Positions 28,939 through 38,468 of a DNA stretch of 41,777 nucleotides are shown piece after piece. This DNA is from Nitrospira japonica (lineage in GTDB: Bacteria > Nitrospirota > Thermodesulfovibrionia > Thermodesulfovibrionales > DYHX01), in NCBI GenBank assembly GCA_020723925.1, contig DYHX01000008.1:1-41777 (forward strand). Direction: 5' to 3'. The first letter of the stretch is position 1, and the number at the start of each line of letters is the position of its first letter. The notes under the pieces are model-generated. The model saw only the letters and a program-made list of their open reading frames with translations. It made no database searches and was not told the DNA's origin. Made by a program: the position numbers and the translations under genes.

Positions 28939-29886
28939 TTACAGCTGTTTATAAAGCACCAGATACTCTTGCTCAAGGATTGAATACCTACCCTGCAAAT
29001 CACTTAATGCTTTGCTTTTTTCTTCTAATTTTTCTTCGAGTCCTTTGAGCCTTGTCAGAAATTCATCTCTTTCCTGAACAATCCTGTTATATTCTTCTTC
29101 CTCAACTTTTTTAGCGTGCTCCTTTTCTGCCTCAATCCTTTTAAGCTCTTCCTCCCAAACATGGAAGTCGCCGCTGAGCCTTTCGTTTTCTTTTTCAAGA
29201 ATACCAACGCACATTTCCAGTTCTCTATTGGTCTTTTCAAAGACAGTAAGAGCCTCTTTTATTTCTTCACCCTCATCAGCCTTATCCATCAAGCCTGTAA
29301 TCTTACTCCTTAAATCTTTATTACTCTGCTGAACAACATTAAGGCGCTTCTGTGTCTCATTGAACATGCCTTTGTAGCTCATAAGTTCTGTAATCTTGCT
29401 CGCCTGCTTCTCGATTACATTCTGCAACTTCTTCCTTTCCTCTTTTAAAAGTCTAATTTCATTTAAATTAGTCTTCAGAGTATCTTCCTTTAACAATAAA
29501 TCCCTTTTTTTCTGGAGCTGGTCTTTTATTATATCCTCAAAACCGTTGAATAGATTTTCCCAGAATACCCTGTATCCAGTGTCTCCCTTCCTGAATCCAT
29601 CAAGTGCACTTTTCAGGAATTGAAGTCTTAATGAGTGCATTTCTCTGACGATTCGAGTTTCAATATTATCTTCAAACTCATCACCGCTCAAAAGGTTTTT
29701 CATATCTTCTAATTTTTCTGCTGTCTGCTTTTCAAGAAATACACCAAAGTCATCTCTTCCTCTTACTATAAGCTTTTCCGAAGACCTGTATTTCCTGTTT
29801 CGATAATAGAGATAAAGGGAAATAGCTATCGTCAGTATCAGAAATTCGATAAGTAACAGGAGATAAAGGGCATTAATTCTTATCAT
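28939..29886 (-). CDS. Membrane-anchored coiled-coil protein of unknown function
   Basis: N-terminal TM (LYLLLLIEFLILTIAISLYLYY) followed by extended Glu/Lys-rich heptads; overlaps the vWA gene by 4 bp. Confidence 0.7.
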   Translation of the reverse strand: MIRINALYLLLLIEFLILTIAISLYLYYRNRKYRSSEKLIVRGRDDFGVFLEKQTAEKLEDMKNLLSGDEFEDNIETRIVREMHSLRLQFLKSALDGFRKGDTGYRVFWENLFNGFEDIIKDQLQKKRDLLLKEDTLKTNLNEIRLLKEERKKLQNVIEKQASKITELMSYKGMFNETQKRLNVVQQSNKDLRSKITGLMDKADEGEEIKEALTVFEKTNRELEMCVGILEKENERLSGDFHVWEEELKRIEAEKEHAKKVEEEEYNRIVQERDEFLTRLKGLEEKLEEKSKALSDLQGRYSILEQEYLVLYKQL

Positions 29887-31397
29887 CTGAGCCGTCTCCT
29901 CCTTAATCTATCAGGCACTTTTTTCAAGGCATTTCTGGAAAGGTAAATAACACCACCAATGATGAGTAATAGATTGATAAGGCCAAATTTAATAAGAACA
30001 GGCCCCCATGAAAACTCCCTCTCTAATTCGGCCTCTTTTCTGGTGGTTACATCTTTTTTACCTTTATCGGATAACCCTGTTTCTTGAGGTTGCGGTTCTA
30101 TGATCTTAAAGACATAGACCTTCTCTCTCTTAAAAGTCTTCCCTTCAGCATGTATCTTAAGCTTATACTCGCCGAGCAGGTCTGCCTTAAATTCATTGAA
30201 ATAAAACCCATCCCCTGCATGGGTGTCACCATGTGTTCCATCATCAAAGAGTTCTATATGAGCGCTCATGCCATCAGGGGAGAAGAGTTCTGCTGAGACT
30301 TCTATATGCTGAAGGATGTCTCTTGCCTTTAAAGGCTCTTTGTCCTTCTCAAGCCAGGCATCCACCTGAAGAACAGTGCCCTGAGGGACAAAGTTTCTAT
30401 TAAATGAACTCATAAGCCTCAGATTTGTGATGATAAATACCTTATTCCCCTCGCCAGAGCTAAATTTCACTGTCCACTGTCCGGTGAGTGGCTCTTTAAT
30501 AGTAACCATATCAAATATCTTTGATTCAAACCACTGGATATTCTCTCCGTGTCTTTTTGATGTAATCCTTTTTTCTCCAGGGTCAATAATAGCAATGGTT
30601 GTCTCAGGTGTCTTCTTTGAGACAAGGAGGATTACCTCTTTTATATTTTCGTCAACAAGGAAGGTTTCACCCTTCATGGGAACAGTATCCGGAGATTTTA
30701 TCTTTTCGAAGATGGATGTAAATATTAGATGCAGGTCTTTATCAGTCTTTGCAAGGCTAAAAAATCCTCCAGTCTTAAAGGCTATCTCCTCAAGCAGTTT
30801 CTGGTCAGACAATTCAGTAAAGGCTATAGTATATATTTTTACCCCTGCATTATTAATTTCAGGGAGAAGCTTTGTCCTCAGTTCCTCAGTCATGGCAGAC
30901 TCTCTATCTTTATCGCCGAGATCCATCTTTCCATCTGACATAAGTATAAGTATTCTTTCCTTTCCTGATGACAATTTAATCATCTCAAAGCCCCTTTTGA
31001 GGGCATCATGGATATTCGTATAGAGACCCTTTGAAGATACCGCATCAATCGCCTTAAAGAGCTTATTCTGGTTGTCTTTCCCTGCAGCCTCTGTCAGAGA
31101 GCTCATGGGATGACCTGCATCGCTGAAACTTATAACTCCCACCCTATCTTTCTCCTTAAGCAGGGTAATAAAGAGTTTTGCAGCAGGCTTTCTGAGGGTT
31201 TTTGGATCTGTCTTTTTCATGCTGCCAGAGCTATCCATAACAAGTACCATATCAATTCCATCTTTTTCATCAGCCAATGCTGATTGTGGAAAAATGCCTG
31301 ATAAAAGGCAGACATAGATCAATATAACAAGATGTTTAATCTTCCATCGTTTAACAAGATAACGACCGAATAGTACAGGAATCTCCATGCTCCTCAT
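29883..31397 (-). CDS. von Willebrand factor A domain protein with signal peptide and C-terminal TM
   Basis: MIDAS motif VLVMDSSGSMKKTDP, ILMSDGKMDLGDK; C-terminal TM LIKFGLINLLLIIGGVIYL. Confidence 0.88.
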   Translation of the reverse strand: MRSMEIPVLFGRYLVKRWKIKHLVILIYVCLLSGIFPQSALADEKDGIDMVLVMDSSGSMKKTDPKTLRKPAAKLFITLLKEKDRVGVISFSDAGHPMSSLTEAAGKDNQNKLFKAIDAVSSKGLYTNIHDALKRGFEMIKLSSGKERILILMSDGKMDLGDKDRESAMTEELRTKLLPEINNAGVKIYTIAFTELSDQKLLEEIAFKTGGFFSLAKTDKDLHLIFTSIFEKIKSPDTVPMKGETFLVDENIKEVILLVSKKTPETTIAIIDPGEKRITSKRHGENIQWFESKIFDMVTIKEPLTGQWTVKFSSGEGNKVFIITNLRLMSSFNRNFVPQGTVLQVDAWLEKDKEPLKARDILQHIEVSAELFSPDGMSAHIELFDDGTHGDTHAGDGFYFNEFKADLLGEYKLKIHAEGKTFKREKVYVFKIIEPQPQETGLSDKGKKDVTTRKEAELEREFSWGPVLIKFGLINLLLIIGGVIYLSRNALKKVPDRLRRRRLR

Positions 31398-31476
31398 CCT
31401 TTCAGCATTTTACTGTACCTCTTAGTTTATTTATCGAAACTTTTATAGAAAAACTTAAGGGGAAGGTAAAGAAATC

Positions 31477-31566
31477 TGGCGGAGGGAGAGGGATTTGAAC
31501 CCCCGGTGGAGTTGCCCCCACAACGGTTTTCGAGACCGCCCCATTCAACCACTCTGGCACCCCTCC
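31477..31566 (-). tRNA. tRNA-Ser(CGA)
   Basis: Minus strand GGAGGGG...gtCTCGAAAac (anticodon CGA), long variable arm, GGTTCAAATCC, encoded CCA. Confidence 0.92.
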
Positions 31567-31641
31567 ATAAAATAGTTGTCAGTGAATAGTGAACAGTTTT
31601 TAGTTTACAACAAGAGAAAAAATTAATGCATAGAAATGAAA

Positions 31642-31771
31642 GTTGGGCATAGTATTTGAGCGGTTTATTTTGCCGATAGTCCGACAGTATATTTATTTAA
31701 AAATCAAGAGGCAAAATCCTCCCAGCCCTGATATTATCGGGGCGAGAATGAGCGAAAATATTATGCCCAGC
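31642..31771 (+). repeat. GGCAGGACA structured element, copy 3 (diverged)
   Basis: gttgggcatagtatttgagcggttta ... ggcgagaatgagcgaaaatattatgcccagc. Confidence 0.72.
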
Positions 31772-31790
31772 TTTTTTAAATAACTAAAAA

Positions 31791-32246
31791 CTACCTTCTC
31801 TCCTGAAAAAACCTCTTCAACATCTCTGCGCACTCATCTTCAAGAACACCTGATATAACTTCTACCTGATGGTTAAGTCTTTTATCAGAAAGCAGGTTAT
31901 ACAGGCTGTCCACCGCACCGCCCTTTGTGTCTTTGCAGCCGTATACAAGCCTTCCGAGCCTGGCATTCACCATAGCACCAGCACACATAACACATGGCTC
32001 TTTAGTCACATAAAGAGCAGCATCTGTCAGACGCCAGCTATCCCCCTTTTTTGCCCCATCCCTTAATGCGATTATCTCGGCATGAGCAACTGGGTCTTTA
32101 GATGTCTCACGGATATTATGAGCCATTGCGATTATTTCGCCATCCTTCACAAGGACAGCACCAACAGGAATCTCTCCCTCAATAAAAGCAAGGCTGGCCG
32201 CTTTTAGGGCCAGCCTCATAAAGTAGATATCGTCTTCCCTATTCAC
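31791..32246 (-). CDS. tadA: tRNA(Arg) adenosine-34 deaminase
   Basis: HAEIIALRDGAKK, PCVMCAGAMVNARLGRLVYGCKDTKGGAV. Confidence 0.95.
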   Translation of the reverse strand: MNREDDIYFMRLALKAASLAFIEGEIPVGAVLVKDGEIIAMAHNIRETSKDPVAHAEIIALRDGAKKGDSWRLTDAALYVTKEPCVMCAGAMVNARLGRLVYGCKDTKGGAVDSLYNLLSDKRLNHQVEVISGVLEDECAEMLKRFFQERR

Positions 32247-32279
32247 TAATGATCACTGACGACTGTTCACCGTCTTTTC

Positions 32280-32356
32280 TGGCGCGCCCAGGAGGATTCG
32301 AACCCCCGACCTGCGGATTCGTAGTCCGACGCTCTATCCATCTGAGCTATGGGCGC
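32280..32356 (-). tRNA. tRNA-Arg(ACG)
   Basis: GCGCCCATAGCTCAGATGGATAGAGCGTCGGACTACGAATCCGCAGGTCGGGGGTTCGAATCCTCCTGGGCGCGCCA. Confidence 0.95.
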
Positions 32357-32367
32357 AAACTTTATCC

Positions 32368-32859
32368 TTATTTCACTCCCTCTTTCAGGGCAAGGCCATA
32401 CTTCGGATGTTCAAAGGGGTGAATATCCGGGAACTTAGCATATAACCACCCTTTAAAAATTTCCTTATCTCCCTCGTAGACCTTTATTCCAACTGCAGGG
32501 TTATTTGGCTCATTCGACATCGAGGTTATTGTACCAACATCCATCCTGAAATTCGGGAGGAACTCTCCAACAGATACCCTTAGATTAGAATCCGGTATCT
32601 TGAGGTCGCTGTTAAGGTTAACCGTGAATTCCTGGGACTTCTTTGCCATCTTATCCTCAACAATAATCTTCACAGCGCTCCATTTACCTTTTACACTGTC
32701 AGGAACAACAACCTTAACCTCTGTTTTTGTCATTGTTATATCATGTCCTTGTATTGGTGTTGATGCCTTCGGTACTGGCTGCTGCTCTTTCTTCTTACAT
32801 GCACTTACTGAAATAGCTAAAACAAGTCCTAATGTTACTGCTAACACCTTTTTTTTCAT
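32368..32859 (-). CDS. Lipoprotein, DUF2155-like
   Basis: Lipobox [27 protein letters not shown]...[41 protein letters not shown]. Confidence 0.75.
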   Translation of the reverse strand: MKKKVLAVTLGLVLAISVSACKKKEQQPVPKASTPIQGHDITMTKTEVKVVVPDSVKGKWSAVKIIVEDKMAKKSQEFTVNLNSDLKIPDSNLRVSVGEFLPNFRMDVGTITSMSNEPNNPAVGIKVYEGDKEIFKGWLYAKFPDIHPFEHPKYGLALKEGVK

Positions 32860-32956
32860 TCAACCCTCCTACTTAATTTTTAGTTATGAGTTCTAAGTTA
32901 TGGAGTTCAGGAGTTATGTGAGTTTTTCTCAACTCTCAACTCTCAACTGTCTTTAC

Positions 32957-33050
<94 letters not shown>

Positions 33051-33105
33051 ATGAGCATGTTAATATTACCAGCTTAAAATTAGATTTGTAAAGGCATGAG
33101 GGGAA

Positions 33106-33507
33106 TTACCAGCCCTCAAATCCCCTCTTCTGAGACCAGACCTTCCCGTTAGAAGGGTCGTAGGCATAAGGCATGTCAAAAGGGTCGAGTATATTCATAT
33201 CTTTATCCATGGAGTATGGCTCAAGATATTTACCCCTTATGACACCATCTTTATAGGGCATTATAAACTCTGCTGTAATCAGCTCTTTAAGGTCCTTTGG
33301 ATACCTGCCCTTTGTTATCTTGAACAGTAGGATTGACTGCCTGAGATTTAAAAGTTCTGCATGAAGCGCTGTCTTCTTCGCCTCCCATATTACCCTCTGA
33401 TAGCGGTCCACCGCCACCGCTATTAGACCACTTATGACTATAATGACTATTAGAGTCTCAACGATTCCGTAGCCACTGTTACATCTGTTTGCTCTTGTAA
33501 TCTTCAA
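33106..33507 (-). CDS. Pseudopilin-like protein (type II secretion / type IV pilus family)
   Basis: GYGIVETLIVIIVISGLIAVAVDRYQ N-terminal helix; KGRYPKDLKEL and FDMPYAYDPSNGKVWS. Confidence 0.68.
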   Translation of the reverse strand: MKITRANRCNSGYGIVETLIVIIVISGLIAVAVDRYQRVIWEAKKTALHAELLNLRQSILLFKITKGRYPKDLKELITAEFIMPYKDGVIRGKYLEPYSMDKDMNILDPFDMPYAYDPSNGKVWSQKRGFEGW

Positions 33508-33847
33508 TGGCTTTTTTCAAGGCATCAGCCCCAAGGTTTGAACAATGCATCTTCTGAGGTGGAAGCCCTCCAAGTTCATTCGCAACAGTCTCTTTTGAGA
33601 TAGAGAGTGCTTCTTCGAGGGTTTTGCCCTTAACCATCTCCGTGACCATGCTCGACACAGCAATTGCAGCGCCGCAACCGAACGTCTTGAATTTTGCATC
33701 AACAATCCTTCCATCTTTAACCTTGATAGAAATCTTCATAACATCACCACATGTAGGGTTGCCTTCTGTGCCAACACCGTCAGCATCAGGCATCTCACCA
33801 ACATTCCTGGGGTTTGTAAAATGGTCCATTACTTTTTCGGAATACAT
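33479..33847 (-). CDS. iscU: Fe-S cluster scaffold protein IscU/NifU-like
   Basis: MYSEKVMDHFTNPRNVGEMPDADGVGTEGNPTCGDVMKISIKV, FKTFGCGAAIAVSS, LPPQKMHCSNLGADAL. Confidence 0.95.
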   Translation of the reverse strand: MYSEKVMDHFTNPRNVGEMPDADGVGTEGNPTCGDVMKISIKVKDGRIVDAKFKTFGCGAAIAVSSMVTEMVKGKTLEEALSISKETVANELGGLPPQKMHCSNLGADALKKAIEDYKSKQM

Positions 33848-35027
33848 TGTCCACCTTCCTCCACACTCCCCAGCCTTTAGCGTAGGGAGAAATTTCTCTT
33901 AATCTTGTTATAACCTGCAGAAATTCATTAAGCAGATACTTGATATCATCATCTGAGTTGTCGGTACCAAGTGTGAAAACTATGGAACCCTGTGCAAGGC
34001 TTGCAGGAATACCCATGGCTAAAAGAACCGGTGATGCCTTCAATGCCTTTGATGAACAGGCTGAACCACTCGCCGAGTATATCCCCCTTGCTGCAAGCAG
34101 GAGCAACATCGCCTCACCCTCTATATACTCAACACAAAAGCTCGCATGTCCGGGCAGCCTGTCTGTCGGATGCCCTGTGAGATAAACATTCTCGACCTTA
34201 AGTATTCCATCTACAAGCCTGTCTCTTAATTTTTTAACGCTCCCCATCCTTGCACTCAGCTCCGCCTTTGCAAGCTCTGCCGCCTTTCCCATCCCAACAA
34301 TTGCAGGCACATTCTCTGTCCCTGCCCTTCTTCCATTTTCCTGTATCCCACCATAGATTAGTGGAACAATCCTCAATCCTTCCCTGACGTATAATGCACC
34401 AGCGCCTTTTGGCCCGTAGAATTGATGTGCTGCCATGCTCAGGAGGTCAACATTGAGTTCTTTCACATCCACAGAAATGTTGCCTGCTGCTGCGACTGCA
34501 TCTGTATGAAAAATTATCCCCTTCTCCTTTGCAACCATTGCTATCTCTTTTATAGGCTCTATGATTCCGACCTCGCTGCTGGCATGGATTATAGATATCA
34601 GCGTTGTCTCCTTAGTTATAGACTTCTTTACTATATCAGGATCAATCAGACCGTATTTATCCACAGGTAGATATGTGACCGCGAACCCCATCTTCTCAAG
34701 AAACCTTGCTGAATTCAGGATTGAGTGATGCTCCATCTTTGATACAATTATGTGCTTGCCTTCGTTCTGTCTTGCCAGAGCAATCCCGCGCAGGGCAAAA
34801 TTATTTGCCTCTGCACCGCTCGATGTAAAAATAATCTCAGAGGGCTTTGCATTTATAAGCGAGGCAACCTGAGTCCTCGCATTCTCGATGGCCATCTTTG
34901 CCCTGATACCGAGATCATAGACACTCATAGGATTTCCAAAGTCCTCTTTTAAAAAGGGAATCATCGCATCAAACACCTGAGGATGCAGTGGATTTGTTGC
35001 AGCATGGTCAAAATAACACTTTCTCAT
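33795..35027 (-). CDS. iscS: Cysteine desulfurase IscS/NifS family
   Basis: YFDHAATNPLHPQVFDAMIPF, PLP-lysine region MAAHQFYGPKGAGALYVR, active-site loop SASGSACSS. Confidence 0.94.
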   Translation of the reverse strand: MRKCYFDHAATNPLHPQVFDAMIPFLKEDFGNPMSVYDLGIRAKMAIENARTQVASLINAKPSEIIFTSSGAEANNFALRGIALARQNEGKHIIVSKMEHHSILNSARFLEKMGFAVTYLPVDKYGLIDPDIVKKSITKETTLISIIHASSEVGIIEPIKEIAMVAKEKGIIFHTDAVAAAGNISVDVKELNVDLLSMAAHQFYGPKGAGALYVREGLRIVPLIYGGIQENGRRAGTENVPAIVGMGKAAELAKAELSARMGSVKKLRDRLVDGILKVENVYLTGHPTDRLPGHASFCVEYIEGEAMLLLLAARGIYSASGSACSSKALKASPVLLAMGIPASLAQGSIVFTLGTDNSDDDIKYLLNEFLQVITRLREISPYAKGWGVWRKVDNVFRKSNGPFYKPQECW

Positions 35028-35030
35028 ATC

Positions 35031-35288
35031 CTACCTCGCTGTTTTTCTTATATAAAACTTATAGTAATCCCCTGAGTCCTCAAGGCCGAGGAACTCATTC
35101 CCGGTCTTTGCACACCATCCAGGAATATCCTCAAGGGCTCCATCATAGTCGGTAAGAATTTCGAGTATCTGCCCCTCATCAAGTTCTTTCAGCTTCTCCT
35201 CGAGTTTCAGCAGATGCATCGGACACATCATATAAACGATGTCTGTAGTTACATCTGCCTTTACATTCTCAATAAATTTCATATACAA
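35031..35288 (-). CDS. TusA-like sulfur carrier/sulfurtransferase protein
   Basis: DIVYMMCPMHLLKLEEKLKELDEGQILEILTDYDGALEDIPGWCAKTGNEFLGLE. Confidence 0.8.
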   Translation of the reverse strand: MYMKFIENVKADVTTDIVYMMCPMHLLKLEEKLKELDEGQILEILTDYDGALEDIPGWCAKTGNEFLGLEDSGDYYKFYIRKTAR

Positions 35289-35335
35289 GATTTATAACTC
35301 CTGGAGTTTCCTTAATTTTTATTATCAATATCCTT

Positions 35336-35353
35336 ACGAGGCGAGACGCCTCG
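35336..35353. repeat. CGAGGCGAGACGCCTCG hairpin
   Basis: acgaggcgagacgcctcgt; shares the GAGACG core with the hairpin at 22532..22555. Confidence 0.5.
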
Positions 35354-35359
35354 TCCATC

Positions 35360-35833
35360 TTAAACAGAAAATAGGTCAGGCATCTGTGCTGACTTTTTGA
35401 CTGATCTGCCTGACTGTTTACCCAGATGTTGTCCATCGATAAGGTCTTTCAGTGTTATAGTGTCGAGAAATGCCTCTATCTTTTCTCCAAGCGACTTCCA
35501 TAATAAATGGGTAACACATCCATCCACTCTTACACAGCCCTCTTCAGGGTCAAGACATGATGTTATGGCTACAGGGCCTTCGAGTTCTTTTAGTATCGAG
35601 CCTATGCTTATGTCGCCCGGTTTTCTGCTCAACACATAGCCGCCGCCCGGCCCCTTTACACTCGTTATAAGTCCGGCCCTTCTAAGCCTGTTAAGTATCT
35701 GTTCAAGATAGGCGACAGAAACGGCCTGTTTTATTGATATCTCCCTTATGGTAATAGGTCCATCCGGATAGCCCATTGCTATCTCGAACATCGCCCTGAC
35801 CCCATACTGTCCCTTTGTTGATAGCCTTAACAT
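35360..35833 (-). CDS. iscR: Rrf2-family Fe-S regulator IscR
   Basis: MLRLSTKGQYGVRAMFEIA, YLEQILNRLRRAGLITSVKGPGGGYVLSR, cysteine cluster SCLDPEEGCVRVDGCVTH. Confidence 0.92.
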   Translation of the reverse strand: MLRLSTKGQYGVRAMFEIAMGYPDGPITIREISIKQAVSVAYLEQILNRLRRAGLITSVKGPGGGYVLSRKPGDISIGSILKELEGPVAITSCLDPEEGCVRVDGCVTHLLWKSLGEKIEAFLDTITLKDLIDGQHLGKQSGRSVKKSAQMPDLFSV

Positions 35834-35847
35834 AAAATAAATTTAGA

Positions 35848-35872
35848 ATACTTTAGTAATTTTGTCAAGTAT
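35848..35872 (-). promoter_or_regulatory. Candidate IscR/Rrf2 operator overlapping an iscR -35 (TTGACA)
   Basis: Minus strand ATACTTGACAAAATTACTAAAGTAT, about 22/25 against the E. coli type-1 IscR motif ATASYYGACTRWWWYAGTCRRSTAT. Confidence 0.6.
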
Positions 35873-35894
35873 TATTTTTAAAAATTTAGGCATT

Positions 35895-36707
35895 TTAAGG
35901 GGAAAGAACGACTTCTACTCTGTCACCAATATTTATATTGAATGTTGAGGATGCGTTTCCTCTGTATATAAAGAGTTCTACGTATCCGAAGCTGTTGATT
36001 AAGGAATACAGTCCCTTGTCTTCTGCCTGCGAATAATAATCTACAAACGGAATCTGTTTGCCCTTAAGGACAACTTTCAGTTTTCCCTCTATTGTTGATC
36101 TCTCGAGTTTGCTTATATCCTCACTTTTGATATTTGTTATTGCATTGCCAAACCGGTCTGTATAGAGTACTTCACCTTCGAGCGTATTTCGAGTTGGCAA
36201 AGCGGGGGTTGGAATAGAAAGGCTTACATAATCATCTATATGGTCTCCGAAGTTTGTGATCGACACCCCTTTTGTAAGCCATGCCGCTGTAGGGGCAAAG
36301 ATATCCCTGCCATGGAAGGTGGATCCTTTTGACTGAATGAAATAGTGCCCTGCCGTGATATTGATAACTTCCATGGTCTCGCTCCCTGAGTTATAGACCA
36401 TCGAGAAGACACCGTTATCAGGACCTATAAAATAGTGGTGGTCTGTTACAACAAGTATAGGTCTTCTGCCTGAACCAACACCCGGGTCAACAACAACGAC
36501 ATGAATCGTCTTGGGCGGGAAATAACTGAAGCTCATACCTATGGTTAAGGCTGCCTCTCTTATGTTATGGGGACTTACATCATGTGTTATATCCACTATC
36601 TTTGCCAGTGGGTTTATCTTCAGTACCACTCCCTTCATTATTCCAACAAAGGGGTCTTTATAACCAAAGTCTGTTGTAAGGGTTATTATTGGTGGTGTAT
36701 TCAGCAC
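35895..36707 (-). CDS. SAM hydroxide adenosyltransferase (DUF62) family
   Basis: [61 protein letters not shown]. Confidence 0.92.
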   Translation of the reverse strand: MLNTPPIITLTTDFGYKDPFVGIMKGVVLKINPLAKIVDITHDVSPHNIREAALTIGMSFSYFPPKTIHVVVVDPGVGSGRRPILVVTDHHYFIGPDNGVFSMVYNSGSETMEVINITAGHYFIQSKGSTFHGRDIFAPTAAWLTKGVSITNFGDHIDDYVSLSIPTPALPTRNTLEGEVLYTDRFGNAITNIKSEDISKLERSTIEGKLKVVLKGKQIPFVDYYSQAEDKGLYSLINSFGYVELFIYRGNASSTFNINIGDRVEVVLSP

Positions 36708-37609
36708 CTGAGTGCACCTATTAATTCTTTAACATCCACTATACTATTTTCTTTCATAAATGATTCTATACCATGGATTATATCAATCGTTACTGTGGGA
36801 TTAACAAAATTTGCAGTCCCAGCTGCAACTGCTGTGGCACCTGCAAGCATAAATTCTATGGCGTCTTCAGCCTTCATTATACCACCCATCCCGATTATCG
36901 GGATTTTAACTGCCCTGTATGCCTCATAGACCATCCTCACAGCAATTGGTTTTATGGTAGGCCCTGAAAGGCCACCTGTCATGTTTGCAAGCCTTGGCCT
37001 TCTTGTCTTTATATCTATGGACATGCCAGTAATCGTGTTTATCATTGATACTGCATCGGCCCCAGCATCTTCTGCCACCTTTGCCATAAGAGCAATATCC
37101 GTCACATTCGGGGAAAGCTTCACAATCAGAGGAAGATGCGTTGCCCTTCTTACGGCACTGACCACTTCAAAGGTTACCTTGGGGTCTGTGCCAAAGATAA
37201 TCCATCCGGCATGTTTATTAGGGCAGGAGATATTCATCTCAAGGCCGTGAATGTCCTCAATATCGCTTAATCGCTTTGCTGCCTCAGAATATTCCTCTAC
37301 TGTATCACCGAAGAAATTTGCTATCACTGGTGTGTGAAACTGCCTGAGAAATGGAAGTTTATCTTTTATAAATACTTCTATGCCTATGTTCTGAAGCCCT
37401 ATGGCATTCAGCATCCCTGCTGGCGTTTCTATAATGCGCGGCGGAGGATTTCCTTCCCTTGGGGTTAGCGAAAGCCCTTTTACAACAACTGCACCGAGCC
37501 TGTTGAGGTCAACAAATTCAGAATATTCCTCACCATAGCCAAAAGTTCCAGAGGCAGTCATGACGGGGTTTTTGAGTTTAAGTTTCCCTATGTTTACAGA
37601 TAAGTTCAT
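36701..37609 (-). CDS. pyrD: Dihydroorotate dehydrogenase B, catalytic subunit
   Basis: [70 protein letters not shown]. Confidence 0.95.
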   Translation of the reverse strand: MNLSVNIGKLKLKNPVMTASGTFGYGEEYSEFVDLNRLGAVVVKGLSLTPREGNPPPRIIETPAGMLNAIGLQNIGIEVFIKDKLPFLRQFHTPVIANFFGDTVEEYSEAAKRLSDIEDIHGLEMNISCPNKHAGWIIFGTDPKVTFEVVSAVRRATHLPLIVKLSPNVTDIALMAKVAEDAGADAVSMINTITGMSIDIKTRRPRLANMTGGLSGPTIKPIAVRMVYEAYRAVKIPIIGMGGIMKAEDAIEFMLAGATAVAAGTANFVNPTVTIDIIHGIESFMKENSIVDVKELIGALRC

Positions 37610-37685
37610 ATTTATACCGTAATGAGTTATGCGTTAAGCGTAATTTGATTTTCCATTTACGCATTACAAATTTTAATGAATAGTA

Positions 37686-38468
37686 TTACCAAACAATCTC
37701 CTCTATCGGGAATACAGGCCCCTCCTTGCATACCCTCTTATATCCTTCTCTTGTCTTCACAACACATCCAAGACACGCACCAACACCACATGCCATATTC
37801 TCTTCGAGAGAGACATAGCCGTTCAATCCTTTATCTATTGCAATCCTTGATACAGCCTCAAGCATGGGTTTTGGCCCGCATGCATAAATTGAGTAGCCGC
37901 AGGCTTTAGCCTGCGTGACTGGGGAGGGGTGAGTCAAAAAATCATTTAAAACATCCGCGATGGTTCCCTTTCTTCCAGATGAGCCATCATCAGTGCTAAT
38001 GAAAAGTTCTTCGGCCAACCCTTTAAGTTCGTTGAGCATCAAAAGCTCATCTCTGTTTCTTGCTCCATAGAACATATACGATTCCCCGCTCAGCTTTTCT
38101 GCAAGAGAGAATACTGATGCAATTCCTATCCCTCCTGCGACAATCAATGGTATCTGTCCTTTGTCAGGCAGTGGATAGGAATTTCCGAGAGGGCCTAGTA
38201 CATCTATAACCACACCTTCTTTCATATCCCTCATCAGTAGCGTCCCCCTACCCTTTATCCTATAGAGTATCTGAAAGCCGTCTGAATTTTTTCTGAATAC
38301 ACTGAAAGGTCTTTTAAGTAATGGGTCATATTCGCCACCAATCCCAATCATATAAAATTGTCCCGGTTCAGGTTCTCTGGATGGCTTTAAAGGTTTTAAA
38401 CCGAGAATGTTATAGCTTTTATCTACAGGTCGGTTTTCTTTTATCTCTGCCCTGAAGTATCTACTCAA
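37686..38468 (-). CDS. pyrK: Dihydroorotate dehydrogenase B, electron transfer subunit
   Basis: PGQFYMIG, RPFSVF, VAGGIGIASVFSLAEKL, ACGPKPMLEAV, SLEENMACGVGACLGCVVKT. Confidence 0.93.
   Translation of the reverse strand: MSRYFRAEIKENRPVDKSYNILGLKPLKPSREPEPGQFYMIGIGGEYDPLLKRPFSVFRKNSDGFQILYRIKGRGTLLMRDMKEGVVIDVLGPLGNSYPLPDKGQIPLIVAGGIGIASVFSLAEKLSGESYMFYGARNRDELLMLNELKGLAEELFISTDDGSSGRKGTIADVLNDFLTHPSPVTQAKACGYSIYACGPKPMLEAVSRIAIDKGLNGYVSLEENMACGVGACLGCVVKTREGYKRVCKEGPVFPIEEIVW
37893..37915. repeat. GTAGCCGCAGGC-TTTA-GCCTGCG palindrome inside pyrK
   Basis: gtagccgcaggctttagcctgcg; encodes part of THPSPVTQAKACGY; matches intergenic 12929..12951. Confidence 0.8.

Noticed and set aside
30427-31023. 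198-aa plus-strand ORF antisense to the vWA gene
   Set aside because: Shadow ORF; the vWA frame has MIDAS and signal peptide.
37615-37675. Hairpin-like sequence cgtaat...attacg upstream of pyrD
   Set aside because: Short, AT-rich and imperfect; could be chance or a degenerate repeat, no second copy identified.
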